Origin: Gordionus sp. m RMFG-2023
Lineage: Eukaryota; Nematomorpha; Gordioida; Chordodea; Parachordodidae
DNA length: 64,000 bases
Reading direction: 5' to 3'
Assembly: GCF_954871325.1 (NCBI RefSeq)
Contig: NC_088775.1
Span: 83,863,561-83,927,560 of the forward strand
Shown here: one piece after another, positions 22,301 through 32,464 of the stretch
How the letters are laid out: each line of letters opens with the position of its first letter
Numbering within the stretch: position 1 is the first letter of the stretch
Made by a program: the position numbers and the translations under genes
The notes under the pieces: model-generated
Told to the model about the DNA's origin: nothing
Databases searched by the model: none
What the model saw: only the letters and a program-made list of their open reading frames with translations

Positions 22301-24030
22301 CTTACTTCTTTATTTGTACGGATGGTGATATATAAAAAATTTCATATTTTACGAATAATTCCCCCGTTGTATTTAATCGATCTACCATTTTATATATTTG
22401 AACCTATTTTAAAACGGCATTGTCAAGTTTTTACTAACATTGGCAAATTTTCGGTACATTAGAATCAAACTTAAATTTTATATAATATTAAAAAAAAATT
22501 GAAGTGGTAAGATGGGTTCTTTATACCCTCTATCTGTATCTAATTTGCAAATCATAATCACCATTTTAGCATATTTTTTATTTAACGTTTGCATTGCACT
22601 TTTGATCAAAGATTTAACCTTGTAAATTTAAATCCCCCTTTTAAAATTAATACATCATGCGCGGGAAATAAGTCGATTTTGCAACATTGGGTGTACTAAT
22701 AACTGACCGATAATACCTAGAATTTATATCATAATCATCCTTATTTATTAATATTTATTTTATACCCTTCTTTTAATCTATTTTTATAGTTAAATTTTTT
22801 TAAAATATTATTAATATTTAAAAAATTTTATTTTTATTTGCCAGGAGCGACAGTTCATTCAATTTCTTCCTCTTTTTTTTCGTGTTTTTCTGTCAATTTT
22901 GCATCAACGTAATACAAGCTATAGGGATAGACAACTTTGGAACATGGTTAGTTTATATATATTTTTCTTTTATAAAATTTTAAAGTGCGTCGTAGATTTA
23001 AACAAAGAAAAATCAGAACAGACATTTTTTTAGAATTTCGGGCTTAAATTTTGAAATTTAAATTTGAGCGGACATATATAATTTTTCTGTTTTTTTATAT
23101 ATCATTTTTTTTTGCGTTAGATTAAACTCAGACTTTTTAAGAAATCGGATTGGACTATGCTCTTTAGGGAAAAAAATGGTTGGATCAGCTAAAAATTTTT
23201 ATTTTCTTGGATCAAGCCAGAGCCGAAAAAAATATGTCTGATGTAGACTCTAAAAGAGAACTAAGGGGGAAAGTGCTGTTAATATGCAAATAAAAAAATA
23301 TGGGTGGGGATCTAAAAAATATACGAAATTTGATGACCGGAGATTTTATTATTTATTTTTTGAAAAAAAAAATATATTAGTGGTTGGGTTAATTCTATGG
23401 GCCATATGAGGCACGACAAAGCTGCAGCTACCTTCATGTTTTTGGTCGCCTCCGGTTTTACAGCCATAGCTACCCTAGGATTTATACTCCTCATCAGGGT
23501 ATGTATTGGCCCGCAATTATTTTTTTAAAAATTAATATTTATATTATAGAAAAGATGGAAAAAAAGGGAGAGAAGATTAATTTTTTTCATAAAATAATTT
23601 AGGAAAAATAGATTAATATTATAAAGTTGACTTCCTTTAAATGAGACAAACGATAATAATCTTAAAAACTTATATGTACTATATAATATGCTAATTTTTG
23701 TTTAACCTTTTAAAAAAAAGAGCGTGTGCACTCGCCATTTTATATATTTTCTTCTGTCGATGATTTTAAAAAAAAACCAAAACTTTAATTAAGGAGAATT
23801 TCACAGGTAAAATGCTATTATATAATAAATATTTTATTTAATATCTCCCCTAAAAGGTTCATCGCTTATACAGGAGTACCGGCGCTAGTTTTGCGAAAGC
23901 TCAACAGGAATTCACTTCCGGTTTTATTTCCAATCCCACGGTTAGGCAAGCTGGTTGGAACATGGCGACTTCCGCAATGCAGCAACCTTCAGGTGGCGAT
24001 TCTAGCTACGGAACCGCCGCTAGATATTGA
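10151..24030 (+). CDS. SCAMP: Secretory carrier-associated membrane protein, nine coding exons
   Basis: SCAMPs are four-pass membrane proteins of Golgi, endosome and secretory vesicle membranes, acting in vesicle recycling and membrane fusion. Coding exons: 10151-10207, 10253-10351, 14363-14587, 15809-15878, 21331-21459, 21690-21846, 22845-22946, 23381-23498, 23857-24030. Phases agree at every junction and give 376 residues plus TGA, close to the 330-350 usual for animals. Order: N-terminal NPF motifs, a charged helix, the [18 protein letters not shown] segment, four membrane spans, the E-peptide [11 protein letters not shown], and a cytosolic tail with [12 protein letters not shown]. All donors are GT, acceptors AG. 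The start has A at -3 and lies directly before the first NPF. Intron sizes run from 45 nt to 5.45 kb. Alternative 5' exons are not excluded. The gene looks intact. Confidence 0.95.
11872..13745. repeat. Element with about 140-bp terminal inverted repeats
   Basis: The right end in reverse reads GGAGGGTCATTCCATG, followed by TGGCCAACCCACTTCAATTTCG. The left end carries the same order in diverged form: GGATCATCCCATGAC, then CCGACCCATTTCAATTTCG. Similarity continues for roughly 140 bp at each side. The interior has no transposase; it holds a truncated GGCCCG repeat and the palindromic MITE at about 13010-13330. The superfamily is not clear. Confidence 0.5.
13010..13330. repeat. Palindromic MITE of about 320 bp
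   Basis: The left half (AAAATATCGCTAATAATG, then TGCAATAAAAGG) is repeated inverted in the right half (CTTTTATTGCAATTGCATTG, then ATTATACGCGAT). Outer ends share a GCGCGG-like block (13014, 13316). The middle is A/T-rich. No coding potential. Confidence 0.5.
14363..15878 (+). CDS. SCAMP: SCAMP exons 3-4: linker and charged helix
   Basis: Exon 3 (14363-14587) gives a Ser/Thr/Pro/Asn-rich linker, then a helix with [19 protein letters not shown]. Exon 4 (15809-15878) continues [20 protein letters not shown]. Together they form the heptad-rich coiled region that precedes the NNWPPLP segment in SCAMPs. Exon 3 ends at a weak donor (GAG|GTTTAA); exon 4 at a strong one (A|GTATGT). The linker is longer than in vertebrate SCAMPs. 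Intron 3 (14588-15808) shows no feature. Confidence 0.9.
14588..15808. other. SCAMP intron 3, 1.2 kb
   Basis: AT-rich intron DNA. No element end, coding frame or structured repeat was recognised in it. Confidence 0.5.
15957..16054. mobile_element. PIF/Harbinger-like MITE, 98 bp
   Basis: Left end CCCCTCATTTCATAG, right end in reverse ACCCTAGTTTATATT, both followed inward by GAATTC-containing repeats (AGAATTCACGGCG; CGCGAATTCGCG). A TTA precedes the left end (15954-15956) and follows the right end (16055-16057). TTA/TAA duplication is the PIF/Harbinger rule. The right TTA is also the left TTA of the next MITE. Confidence 0.6.
16058..16167. mobile_element. PIF/Harbinger-like MITE, 110 bp
   Basis: It starts CCCTGCACTTATAATT and ends, in reverse, CCCTGCATTCATAGTTAGC. 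TTA flanks both sides (16055-16057, 16168-16170). The CCCTG(A/C)A..CATAGT end resembles the larger coding element at 45163-48551, which suggests that element's family could have mobilised it. Confidence 0.72.
17149..17682. repeat. Tandem duplication, two units of about 270-285 bp
   Basis: Both units start TACAGTATCCTGAACTAAAA (17151 and 17436) and share TAGCAGT(G/A)(C/T)GTCACTATT and AAATTGTATCTTGTATTAAA in the same order. Small insertions and substitutions separate them. Neither unit has a reading frame. Confidence 0.75.
17870..19306 (-). mobile_element. RTE-like LINE, 5'-truncated
   Basis: The minus strand carries reverse transcriptase motifs in order: [14 protein letters not shown], then [37 protein letters not shown], and an RTE-type 3' region ([34 protein letters not shown]). 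Several frameshifts and stops interrupt the frame, for example after NRCLRI near 18300 and after SGIDLL near 18965. The 3' end is marked by two copies of a unit of about 38 bp (AGGAATGTCAT...GTCCAAAGATGATACG, 17875-17945), as expected for RTE tails. The 5' part with endonuclease is missing; the element stops at 19306 where an inverted piece begins. Confidence 0.82.
17875..17945 (-). repeat. LINE 3'-terminal tandem repeat
   Basis: Two nearly identical units contain GGAATGTCATAGGAATGTCC or GGAATGTCATATGAATGTCC followed by AAAGATGATACG. They sit at the LINE 3' end. RTE elements commonly end in short tandem repeats in place of a poly(A) tail. Confidence 0.6.
19307..19562 (+). mobile_element. Inverted piece of the same LINE
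   Basis: This 256-bp piece repeats, in opposite direction, the LINE segment at about 18248-18503 with only a few differences. It starts ATGAGGTTGAAATGAGG and stops after CAACTGTTTAT. Here the frame [16 protein letters not shown] stays open where the minus-strand copy is frameshifted. It directly abuts the truncated 5' end of the main LINE, so both arose in one event or by a local inverted copy. Confidence 0.8.
19645..19660 (+). repeat. Run of 16 C
   Basis: A pure C homopolymer inside very AT-rich intron DNA. Similar runs (9004-9015, 43121-43137) mark hAT ends, so this may be the last trace of a hAT terminus, although no terminal repeat is visible here. Confidence 0.7.
19847..20259. mobile_element. 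hAT MITE, GGCCCG family, best copy
   Basis: Ends are GTGATCTGCATCGGGCC and, in reverse, AGAGATCTGCAAAGTTAGG. Both are followed by long runs of GGCCCGGCCCGA separated by A/T tracts. Flanks TATATTCG (19839-19846) and AATATTCG (20260-20267) match at 7 of 8 positions, fitting a hAT target duplication. The inside is non-coding. Truncated relatives occur near 12025, 8415 and 42363. Confidence 0.72.
20305..20655. repeat. Palindromic MITE of about 350 bp
   Basis: The left end (AGCGGTTTTTGGTTAATG, then TTACAAGCAAT) is repeated in reverse at the right (ATTGCTGGTAACATTACCC, then AAAAACCGCT). Similarity extends for about 70 bp at each end. The middle has matching GGGGA and CCCCA blocks. Superfamily unknown. 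Confidence 0.6.
20762..21092. mobile_element. hAT MITE, 331 bp
   Basis: Terminal repeats TAGAGGTCTGCAATA and TATTGTAGACCTCTA, with subterminal CCCGCC repeats on both sides. The end sequence fits hAT. A clean 8-bp duplication is not visible. The end at 4438 is a relative. Confidence 0.7.
21331..21846 (+). CDS. SCAMP: SCAMP exons 5-6: NNWPPLP segment, TM1, TM2, E-peptide
   Basis: Exon 5 (21331-21459) encodes [18 protein letters not shown], then [20 protein letters not shown], the highly conserved pre-membrane region. Exon 6 (21690-21846) encodes TM1 ([15 protein letters not shown]) and TM2 ([20 protein letters not shown]), then [19 protein letters not shown] is the SCAMP E-peptide (usually CWYRPIYKAFR), the cytosolic loop known to affect membrane fusion. 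Both junctions carry split codons that fit the next exon. Intron 5 is 230 nt. Confidence 0.95.
21847..22844. other. SCAMP intron 6, 1.0 kb
   Basis: AT-rich intron. No element, frame or repeat was recognised. Donor GTTTAA is weak; acceptor TTTGCCAG is normal. Confidence 0.5.
22845..24030 (+). CDS. SCAMP: SCAMP exons 7-9: TM3, TM4 and C-terminal tail
   Basis: Exon 7 (22845-22946) gives [19 protein letters not shown] and IDNFGT, the third span. Exon 8 (23381-23498) gives CGWVNSM, matching the CGWISS turn of animal SCAMPs, then the fourth span ([20 protein letters not shown]). Exon 9 (23857-24030) gives [19 protein letters not shown] and a short tail ending GTAARY before TGA. Introns 7 (434 nt) and 8 (358 nt) show only AT-rich sequence. 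No polyadenylation signal could be assigned with confidence downstream. Confidence 0.95.
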
Positions 24031-24470
24031 AATACATCAACCACTTTATTATTTTTTTGAATGGAAAGACTATTTATCATTCTTTTTTTTTGTGGTACGC
24101 GTGAATAGCTTTAAATAGAAATACCATCATAATTTTTAGTAAACAAATTTATTAGCCAAACTGATTCTTTTTCCTAATATGTTTTTAATTTACGGTTATA
24201 ATCCCCCCCTAAACTTTTATATGAGCCAGGGGCGATGTGTTCATCTGATGCCTAAAAATTTTTGTAGATTGAATTAATATGTTAATTAATATTATTCTTT
24301 CACAAAATTCCAGAAATAATTTGTAAACGATTATTCTTTTTTTTATATATATATGTGGGCGAAGTTGACGAAACTTAGATATATTGATAACTACATAATT
24401 TATTAAAAATTTATTAGGATTATTTCGATTATATATTTTTGATTAAATTTAAATTTATGGCATGATGCTT
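24031..24470. other. SCAMP 3' flank
   Basis: AT-rich DNA that should include the SCAMP 3' UTR. No clear AATAAA signal close to the stop codon was found, and no other feature. Confidence 0.4.
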
Positions 24471-24679
24471 ACCTAGGATTGACGATTAGATCAGTAAAAA
24501 TGTATCACGAAGCATCGTTGAATAGAAATCAGCAGGTGGCACGCCATTTCGGTTTCTTGTATAAATTTATTTTATACACCATCTGGAACTCTGATATTTT
24601 TTACAGGAAAACCAAAATGGCATATGACCAGCGATTTATATTTATACATATTTAAATCAACGAATCATCAGTTTAGGTA
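24471..24679. repeat. MITE, ACCTNGACTGACGA family, copy 1
   Basis: Left end ACCTAGGATTGACGATTAG and, in reverse, right end CTACCTAAACTGATGATTCG. Inside each end lies a GTTGAATAGAAATCAGCAGG-like block and a AAAATGGC block. The same order occurs at 27843-28148, so these are two copies of one family. Confidence 0.55.
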
Positions 24680-25645
24680 GTATCGTATCATTAACCTTAA
24701 AATAATTGGTGTCACAGTCGCATGATTTAACATATTTCTATTCTATTGTTTTTTAAATAAAAAGGAATTATTTATAGCGTCACATGGTTTTATGTCGTTG
24801 CCAGCTCCTTATTAGCCCCTAAAAGATTTATTTTTAAAATATAAGCTTTTAAAGCTAACCAACCACAAGCTAAGAGCAGCTGTTGACAATAACAACCTAA
24901 AAATTATTTCGCCGTAAAATTTTCTTGAATTTCGTTCAGTTTGTACCCGGCTTAAGATTTGGTGTGTTAATTATATAATTTAATCATTCCCTGTCCCTCC
25001 CACGATATTTGTTTTTTATAGTGATAAATATTGTAATATTTTTGGTTACCTTCTTTTAAAAAATATATATTGATTATTATTTATTGTTGGACACTTTATA
25101 TGAATTATTCTGTAATAAATAATTAGTTTTTTTTAAGAAAAACGTTAAATAAACCAGATTATTTTTTTAAAATAACATATTTTATATTTATTTTTGGAGC
25201 TTGTAAATTTTAATTTTTTCTAAAAAACATTCTTATTAATTTCACGTATAACACATAATATATTGATTTTCTTCTCTGAACAATAATTTTTTTCCCCCAC
25301 ATTGATTATAACATCAAAAAGCTTTATTAAAAAGACTTTGAATTATTTTACTTTATTGTATAAATATATTTTAATATTAAAGGAGTCATTTTATTTATTC
25401 ACTTATGTTCTAAAGTAAAATAAAGTTATAATAAAAAATGTTGTACGCATCAAATTTTATAAGCCAAAATCTTAAATGCATATAACTTTGGTTTCGCTTC
25501 ACTAATCTTATATATTTCGTAAAATTCTTAGTCGATACTTTACTTTTCGAATTTGCGATACAATATCTTTCATGATTTCTTCCAAATCTTATAATCTTTT
25601 GAAAAATATTGAATAAGATAGTTTTGTATAATTAAATAATGTATT
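24680..25645. other. AT-rich spacer
   Basis: No gene or complete element recognised. Mononucleotide and AT-rich stretches only. Confidence 0.4.
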
Positions 25646-25795
25646 TATTGTTGTTAAACGGCTCAATTTGAGCTGATTTTTAAAAAAGGCTAACTATATT
25701 TTAGCCAGAAAAAAATATTGCCTAAACCTCGAGATTTCGTTTAAAGATGTCCTAACCTTTATGGCATCTATAACCAAAATCTTCAGGTTTGCTTA
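25646..25795. repeat. Truncated TAGTGTTGTTAAAC-type hAT MITE
   Basis: It starts TATTGTTGTTAAACGGCTC and continues with the family's internal motifs ATATTTTAGCC, CTCGAGATTTCG and AAATCTTCAGG. The far end is missing. The best copy of this family is at 54286-54502. Confidence 0.6.
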
Positions 25796-26002
25796 ATAGT
25801 TAGATATAAAGAATTAACGTTTCCTTGAATGACAATAATTTTTTAACTTCCTTAAAGGAATCTTGTTCTTTTGTCTACCGGTACTTTCCGGCTAGTTAAT
25901 ACAATATCGCTACTATACTATATAGATTTTGAACAATACGTTCATGATAATTCATCGAAGAAAATCGGGGTTAATAGCTAATTTATTGGTTGATCCTTTT
26001 AT

Positions 26003-26065
26003 TTTGAATCATGTAAATACGTATTTTGAATCATGTAAATACGTATTTTGAATCATGTAAATACG
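26003..26065. repeat. Minisatellite, 22-bp unit, almost three copies
   Basis: The unit TTGAATCATGTAAATACGTA plus TT repeats without change, the last copy being incomplete. Each unit contains the palindrome TACGTA. Confidence 0.85.
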
Positions 26066-26239
26066 AGATAAAATAAAGTTACATATATAAAATACAAAAA
26101 AATAATTATTTTAAAACTTTAAATATTACATTTTGTACGTCTATAATCCCGTTTTTCTCTGCTTATATATAAATCGTTTAACAAAAAAAAATCATGTTAA
26201 AACTTCAATATAAATACCTTGGTGGTACATTCCTGTTAA

Positions 26240-27600
26240 CCTTAACTTTTTCTAGATTAGGATGTGTGCAGGATTTGTCAATAATCCTCTAAATGATATG
26301 GATCTTTGTAAAAATCAAACTTTCTTCAATTTCGTCTTAAGACCAACCATCTGCTTTCTAACACAATTCACAATTTTTTTATGTGCTCTTTATTATTTTA
26401 ACCAGAAATAATCACATTATCTAAGTATGCCCCGCTAATTTTACAATCTTTTAACAGCTGGCTTGTCAATCCAAAAGACATTCATCGATAACGAAAATAC
26501 TCCATATGAGTCAATATCGTTAGAAACTCCTGAGACTTTAATACTTGCATCTGTAAATACGTATCCTTGAGATCTGTCATGGTAAATTTATCATTAAATT
26601 TTCTTTAACAAATTATCTAAGATAGAAATAACATGATGATCTCAACAGATTGGGCGTAACTTTAGAATCAGCGAAAATTGAATATCATCATTACACTTGT
26701 GCATTAAAGTTAACGACTATGCCATAGTTGTATTCGAATCAATCTTTTCGATAATTTCCGCAGTTACTAGTCGGTTTAATTCTATTTCAATTTCTTTAAT
26801 AGGGGGAAATTTACCCTATTTGAAACGATCATGTTACAGGTGTATCCTTTAAATGTATTCGTACCACAAAATCACGTATATGTGCAAAATTGCTTGATGT
26901 TGGTAACCAATTCTTGAATTCTAACTGCGACGCAACTAGTCATTGCGAGATTCGTTGTTTTTGATAGGTATAAATAACAGAACATCCTTATTCCACACTT
27001 GTTTTATTATAACTTAATGAGACAATCTTAAATTGAACGCTACATCCATTATAATCCAAAAATAAATACTCCATTTGTATTCATTAATCCAACCTTAATA
27101 ATCATGGTCTCGATTTTGACATATAGCGGATGGTCACCAAATGCGATGAATGGGTAAGTGGCTTAATTTTTGATCGTCTAATACTTGTCCATGTCCATAT
27201 ATCAACTCCGATCAATGACGCCTTCACGTCAGTGTCAAAATCAATTCAAAATGAAACCCATTAATTGTTAACTTTGCTCGATTCTGTCGATTTTGATAAA
27301 TCTTCTATGTATGAATCACTTGATGCCACTCTTATATTAATTGAATTCTTTGATAATGACCAATTTTTTTACATGTTCCGCGTTTGTGGCTGGACATCTT
27401 TCTTCCCGATTATGATTAAACCCACATTTATAACATTTTATTTTATTATAATCTTTATCAAAAGTATAACTTTATTAACTACCTTATCAAAAGAAAATAA
27501 TAGTCGTGCGCCATACGCCTATTGGCAAGGAAAAAATGTTATATTATTATCTTGCTCATACGACATAAATCATTGCAGTTTTATGAAGATAATAAAATAA
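26240..27600 (-). mobile_element. Ty3/gypsy pol fossil
   Basis: On the minus strand the order is a gag-type CCHC zinc knuckle (near 27350-27440), a probable protease region (near 27000-27260), and the first half of a Ty3/gypsy reverse transcriptase (about 26380-26850). Long terminal repeats were not recognised. The copy is old and heavily broken, with many breaks, and it is not paired with the integrase fossil at 6130-7140, which lies in another place and on the other strand. Confidence 0.6.
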
Positions 27601-27842
27601 GTAGATATTTGAATAATTACACTCCGAACAAATATATTTTTTAAAGATATAAAAAAAAGTAAAGTTAATAATTCTTTATATTTTTATCATATAAACCAAT
27701 TTTTAGCAATTATTATCACTTATTAAATACAATTGAAGATTCCAGCTTAATTATAGCAATGATAGTAATTCTTTATGTTGGAAGTAGTGACTAAAGGAAA
27801 ATTTGAATAATTATTTGGATGTTTTAAACAATGACATATAAT

Positions 27843-28148
27843 ACCTTGACTGACGATTCATTCATTAAAAGTGTACATCAATGCAAATCAGCTGGAGATG
27901 CCATCTTGGTTACACTAATCATTATTAAAATTTTAAACGAGAGCCTAATTCATTCCTATATCTGATGCAAACTTTATTTAAGAATTACCAGATCATCGAG
28001 ATAATAAGGAAAGTGATCAATTTAATAGTAGTTTTTAACATGAGAATAATTACTATATGTGTTTCCAAAATGGCGGGTCCAGCTGATTTGCATTCAACGA
28101 CGCTTAAAAATGCATTTTAATGGAGGATTCGTCAGTCTAGGTATTATA
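27843..28148. repeat. MITE, ACCTNGACTGACGA family, copy 2
   Basis: Left end ACCTTGACTGACGATTC, right end in reverse ACCTAGACTGACGAATCC. The subterminal block GCAAATCAGCTGG occurs at both ends in opposite direction, next to GCCATCTTGG or GCCATTTTGG. Non-coding. Same family as 24471-24679. Confidence 0.7.
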
Positions 28149-28874
28149 TATGTCATTGGTTTTAAATTAAAAAAAATACGATTAGTTTAATATTCAAATA
28201 TAAAGTGATTATTATTTTTGTGTTTAAAGAAATAAATTTTTATTTTGGTAGATAAATGTAGAGCGACATAAAAGGAAAGGAAAATTTTTATAAAAGAGTT
28301 ATTTTTTTATTTTTGTTAAAAGAAGTTTTGTAATCTGATTAAATTAAAAAATAAATTTGTTGATGTTATGATTTATATTATTTGGGTATTTTGATACACT
28401 CTATATTTTTAACATACCAAATGTTTGGCTTTTATCATTTGACATACGAATCTTCAGGCCTACCAAGCATCGGTAACAACTCTTTATATTTTTAACATAT
28501 ATTTTTAGAAATGAAAGCAAATCTTTTTTATTCTTTCAAGATTTCGTATTAATTTATTATGACAAATCACAGATCCCAGAAAAGAAAGATTAGAATCATA
28601 GGGTTGAATCCACAGAAGTGAATTAATAACTCTGTCAAATACTTAACCGTTTGTAGAAAGAATAATTATATCTAATAGATTTACTATCTAAGGGATAATG
28701 AAAAAAATCCAATTGCACAGGTTGTATTTCTCACAATATAAGCATAAGTGATCTAATTTTAAAATTGGTTAACTCTTAGTAAATATAAGGAAAAGGAAAC
28801 CAGCTTAATAGATGTACAAAAATATTACTGTTATAATTGTAAAATTTTATTGATTATAATAATTTCTTATACAG
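28149..28874. other. AT-rich spacer
   Basis: No gene or element recognised apart from a short CTTCAGGCCTACC string near 28452 that resembles internal parts of the TAGTGTTGTTAAAC MITE family. Confidence 0.35.
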
Positions 28875-29012
28875 TCAAAACCTTATAATTGCATATCGCT
28901 TAAGTGTAAACACTTTTAAATGCGAAAAAACTCCACGATTTTGATAAAAGTAACTATGGAATTATGTTAAATTACATTTATAATTGCGAATCGGTTAATT
29001 GCGAAATTTTTC
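28875..29012. repeat. Possible pogo/Tigger-like MITE remnant
   Basis: It starts CAGTCAAAACCTTATAATTG after TA, which is close to the CAGTNNAACCTCTATAATTCG ends of pogo/Tigger elements. Further in, TAATTGCGAATCGGTTAATTG recalls the same end pattern. The right end is unclear. Confidence 0.35.
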
Positions 29013-29154
29013 AGGTCCAATTTATATGACAATAACGTTAATTTAATAGGATAAATGGAAAAATAAAAAAATTTTATCGAAAAAATTATTCATGATTTTT
29101 TTTACATCAACTGCTTCTTTAAGTTTTTTTAATACAAAATTGGTAATCTAATAT

Positions 29155-31505
29155 ATATGTCGTATTGGGATATGGAATCATGTGGGATTCGGAATCCCAA
29201 CTATTCGGAATCTTTTTTAAAAATATTTAAAAAATATTCCGAATCCTCATGAATAAAAAATAAAATAATACAATTACTTTTTCTTCTCTTTTTTTGCAGC
29301 TGGCCTGGCACCATATATAAAAGGCCAAAAAAAGAGAATTTAAAAAAAAGTAAATAGTATAAAATTAAGGCATATAATAAATGAAAAGGGATGAGGTAAA
29401 GACATTTTTGTTTTAAAAAATATTAAAATATATTATTTTTTCTTCTCTTTTTTTGCAGCTGGCACCATATAATTAAAATGCCAAAATAAGGGATTTAATA
29501 AGAGAATTTAAAAAAAAGTAAATAGTATAAAATTAAGAAATATAATGAATGAAAAGGGATGAGGTTAAAACATTTTTGTTTTAAAAAACATATTTATAAA
29601 AAATCCGAATTATTGCAACAATTATTCAATGCAATATGGCATTTCGTTGAACATTTAAGCAGGGACCCGAACCTTATTTATAACGGTTAAGCTTGGTTAT
29701 GGTTTAGTATATAAAAAATTATAATGGTTACCTTTTGGTTACGGTTCTTGAGAAGAAATTTATATAAAGGTTCCATTCGGTTCAGCTAATTATAAAGGTT
29801 TATAAAGGTTCATTAAGGTTAGAAATTTTTTTTTATTGAAGCAACACCATCTTATAATTTATTTTTATTATAAGCATCTATGAATTATATATAAAAAAAA
29901 TATATAAGATTCAAAATAACTCATTTTTAAATATATTATTTGAACTTATAAGTAATATATTTTCTAGTATAAATGGATTCCCTTTTGTTCGTTGTGACGA
30001 TAAGACAAAAAGCCCTTTCTACATAAATTTGTGTTGCGGGAACAGCCAGCACTATAAGAGCACGTTTATATAATTCTGGATATTCAAATTATTTCCATTT
30101 CTAAAATATAAAAACTGAGCCGGTTTAACCGTTTTTTATAAAGGTTCTTTTTACTCCTTCAAAAAATAATTATATCGGTTCGGTTACGGTTATAGTTCAG
30201 ATATTTATAACAAAAATAATTTTTTTAAAAAAAAATATTTAAGGGAATTCGGAATCTTTTTTTTAAAAAACAATTAAATTATATTTTTTTGCCACCTGGC
30301 TGGCACCAGAAAATTTTATTTTTTAGAGATATTTAATATGTATTGCTTTTATGCTTTAAATCATTAAATACTCATAGGCAATATTTTGTTTCACGCCCGA
30401 AAATTCACGGTGTTTTTAAATTTTTCAAAACCTTAATGCTATAATTTTTTACACTTTTTTGAATTTATTCTATTTATTTCTTTAATTCCATAATCCATAA
30501 TAACAAAAAATAAATACATATTATAAATCCAAATTTTTACTTAGAAATAGAAGAATGTCTATTTTTTTTATTTCAATTGTGTACCCCTTTCCTCTAATAG
30601 ACGATTGGCTACAGAAAATAACCTTTCACTAGAAGCCGAACTTACCAGGGCTGACAAAATTTTGCTTTCTAATTTTCTCAAAAGAGGAAATAAATTTTCC
30701 TGCTTCCAAAACTTCAAAATATTGCCATTGTTATTTGTTTTATTTTTTAAAATTTTATTTTGATATATATTGATATTGGTATAATTTAAAAAAAATGATA
30801 AAACACTAAAATATTAAAACTATATAAAAATATGTAAAAATATATAAAATTACTAAATAAAAATATATATTGGTCTAAAAAACATTTTGATAATCTCAAC
30901 TTAAAATTTGTTCGTTGTGATAAATAATTTAGTTTTAACAATCTCTAAATGAGTCTGACCTTATTTGGCTCAACCTAAAGATACATATTATTTTTCCGTA
31001 TTCATAATTGATTTTTAAAAACAGCTAACTCAATATCACATCCAGAAAAATAAACCATTAAAATTTTTTATACTGAACCATAACCAAACTGAACCGTTAT
31101 AAATGTTCGGGTCCCTGCTTAAATGTTCAATGAAATGCCATATTGCATTGAATAATTGTTGCAATAATTCGGATTTTTTATAAATATATTTTTTAATATT
31201 TTTTAAAACAAAAAAGTCTTAACCTCATCCCTTTTCATTCATTATATGCCTTAATTTTATACTATTTACTTTTTTTAAAATTCTCTTTTATCCCTTATTT
31301 TGGCCTTTGGTGCCAGCCGCAAAAAAAGAGAAGAAAAAGTAATTATATTATTTTATTTTATTTTTTATTCATGGGGATTCGGAATATTTTTTAAAAATAT
31401 ATTTTAAAAAAAAGATCCCCAATAAAACGTGGGGATTCAAGATCCCCACGTTAGTATTCCGAATCCCACATGATTCCATATCCCAATACGACATATATAT
31501 AATAT
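29155..31505 (-). mobile_element. Fold-back element with a hAT core
   Basis: The left arm (about 29155-29690) and right arm (about 31095-31505) are inverted copies: ATGTCGTATTGGGATATGG at 29158 returns as its inverse near 31490, then GATTCGGAAT, AAAAGGGATGAGG, GCAATATGGCATTTC and CAGGGACCCGAAC follow in the same order. The last motif looks like a hAT terminus, yet its flanks CATTTAAG and CTTAAATG are inverses, not a direct duplication. So the arms include part of the hAT plus flanking DNA copied in opposite direction. The left arm also has an internal duplication (TCTTCTCTTTTTTTGCAGC twice, at about 29280 and 29440). The loop carries the hAT C-terminal region. Arms are diverged. Confidence 0.75.
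30540..30722 (-). pseudogene. hAT transposase C-terminal region in the loop
   Basis: The minus-strand frame contains FWKQENLFPLLRKLESKIL, then SALVSSASSERLFSVANRL and a stop after EERGTQLK. The WK....FP.L...A......SSASSERVFS pattern marks the hAT dimerisation region. Later positions (DILLFLS) match the usual end of the family in spite of the stop. Only this part of a transposase is visible. Confidence 0.75.
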
Positions 31506-31539
31506 CCGTAATCAAGAAATGAACGTTTTCTTATAATCT

Positions 31540-31670
31540 TAATGTTGTTTTTATTTTTTCTATCAACTTTCCTATCATCTTAATGTTAATTTTAATTCTT
31601 CCATCAACTTTTTTATCATCTTAAAATTATATTTTTTTCTATCAATTTTCCTATCATCCTAATGCTAATA
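31540..31670. repeat. Short imperfect tandem repeat
   Basis: Three to four diverged units of about 46 bp share TCTATCAACTTTCCTATCATC followed by TTAATGTTA or CTAATGCTA. Non-coding. Confidence 0.55.
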
Positions 31671-32464
31671 AATAAATCAAAGGTGACTATATACCTCTAA
31701 TGTTAAATTTTTTTTTTTAAAAAAAGAAAAATATTTTTTATACATTAACGAGATTCGATTCCCAGTCTTAACGTTATATAAGTAAACTTTCTTTCCAACT
31801 CAGCCCTCTTCTATTTTGAATTTTGTAATACAATTCTTTTTATATATGAAACTTGATAATTTAATTATATCAATATTTATTATTTTTATTCTCCAGGTTT
31901 GGGAAAAAAATTTCAAAATTATTATTGATTAGGTTTGAGAAAAATTTTTTAAAATATAATGGGTCGGGCTGGGCTTGTAAATTTCATAGATTATATTGGA
32001 CTGGTCTTGGGGAAAATTTTACAAATTATTATCAGCTTGGACGCTTGGGATTTATTATTATTAATTATGGATCGGACATTGATTTAAATCAAATTTTTTT
32101 GCAGGCCTGTGCTCGGCTGATCAAAAACCAAGGCCCATATTTTATTCCAGTTTATAACTGCCATCATGATCTTTGTTGAGGTTGGGGAAATTTTTTCAAA
32201 ATTATTATGGCCTTGGACCTTGCTTGGGAAGTTTTTCAATATTAAATATTAGGCATCATAGGTGATCAGTAATATTTTAACAAATAATATTGATATGGGT
32301 ATCAAGTAAAAGCTTTAAAATTATTTTGACTCCTAACATAGCATTTACACTTAGTTTAATGGCTTGGACCTGGCCTGAAGGGGTGAGGGGGCTTAAAGAA
32401 TAAAAATTGGATATTATTTTCAAATAACAGGTAACAACTATTATAAAAGTAAAGAAAAAATACT
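31671..32464. other. Unassigned AT-rich DNA with GGGCTTGG-like words
   Basis: Between 31895 and 32235 the phrase TTGGG(A)AAAATTTT recurs several times next to words such as GGTCGGGCTGGGCTTG. It looks like a degraded repeat related to the GGCCCG MITEs. The frame at 31925-32179 follows this repeat and is not judged a gene. Confidence 0.35.

Noticed and set aside
6130-27600. The integrase fossil at 6130-7140 and the pol fossil at 26240-27600 as parts of one element
   Set aside because: They lie on opposite strands on either side of the SCAMP gene and show no shared borders; treated as two separate old Ty3/gypsy fossils.
31925-32179. 84-codon + frame
   Set aside because: Follows a degraded repeat with recurrent TTGGGAAAATTTT words; no conserved domain and no splice context.
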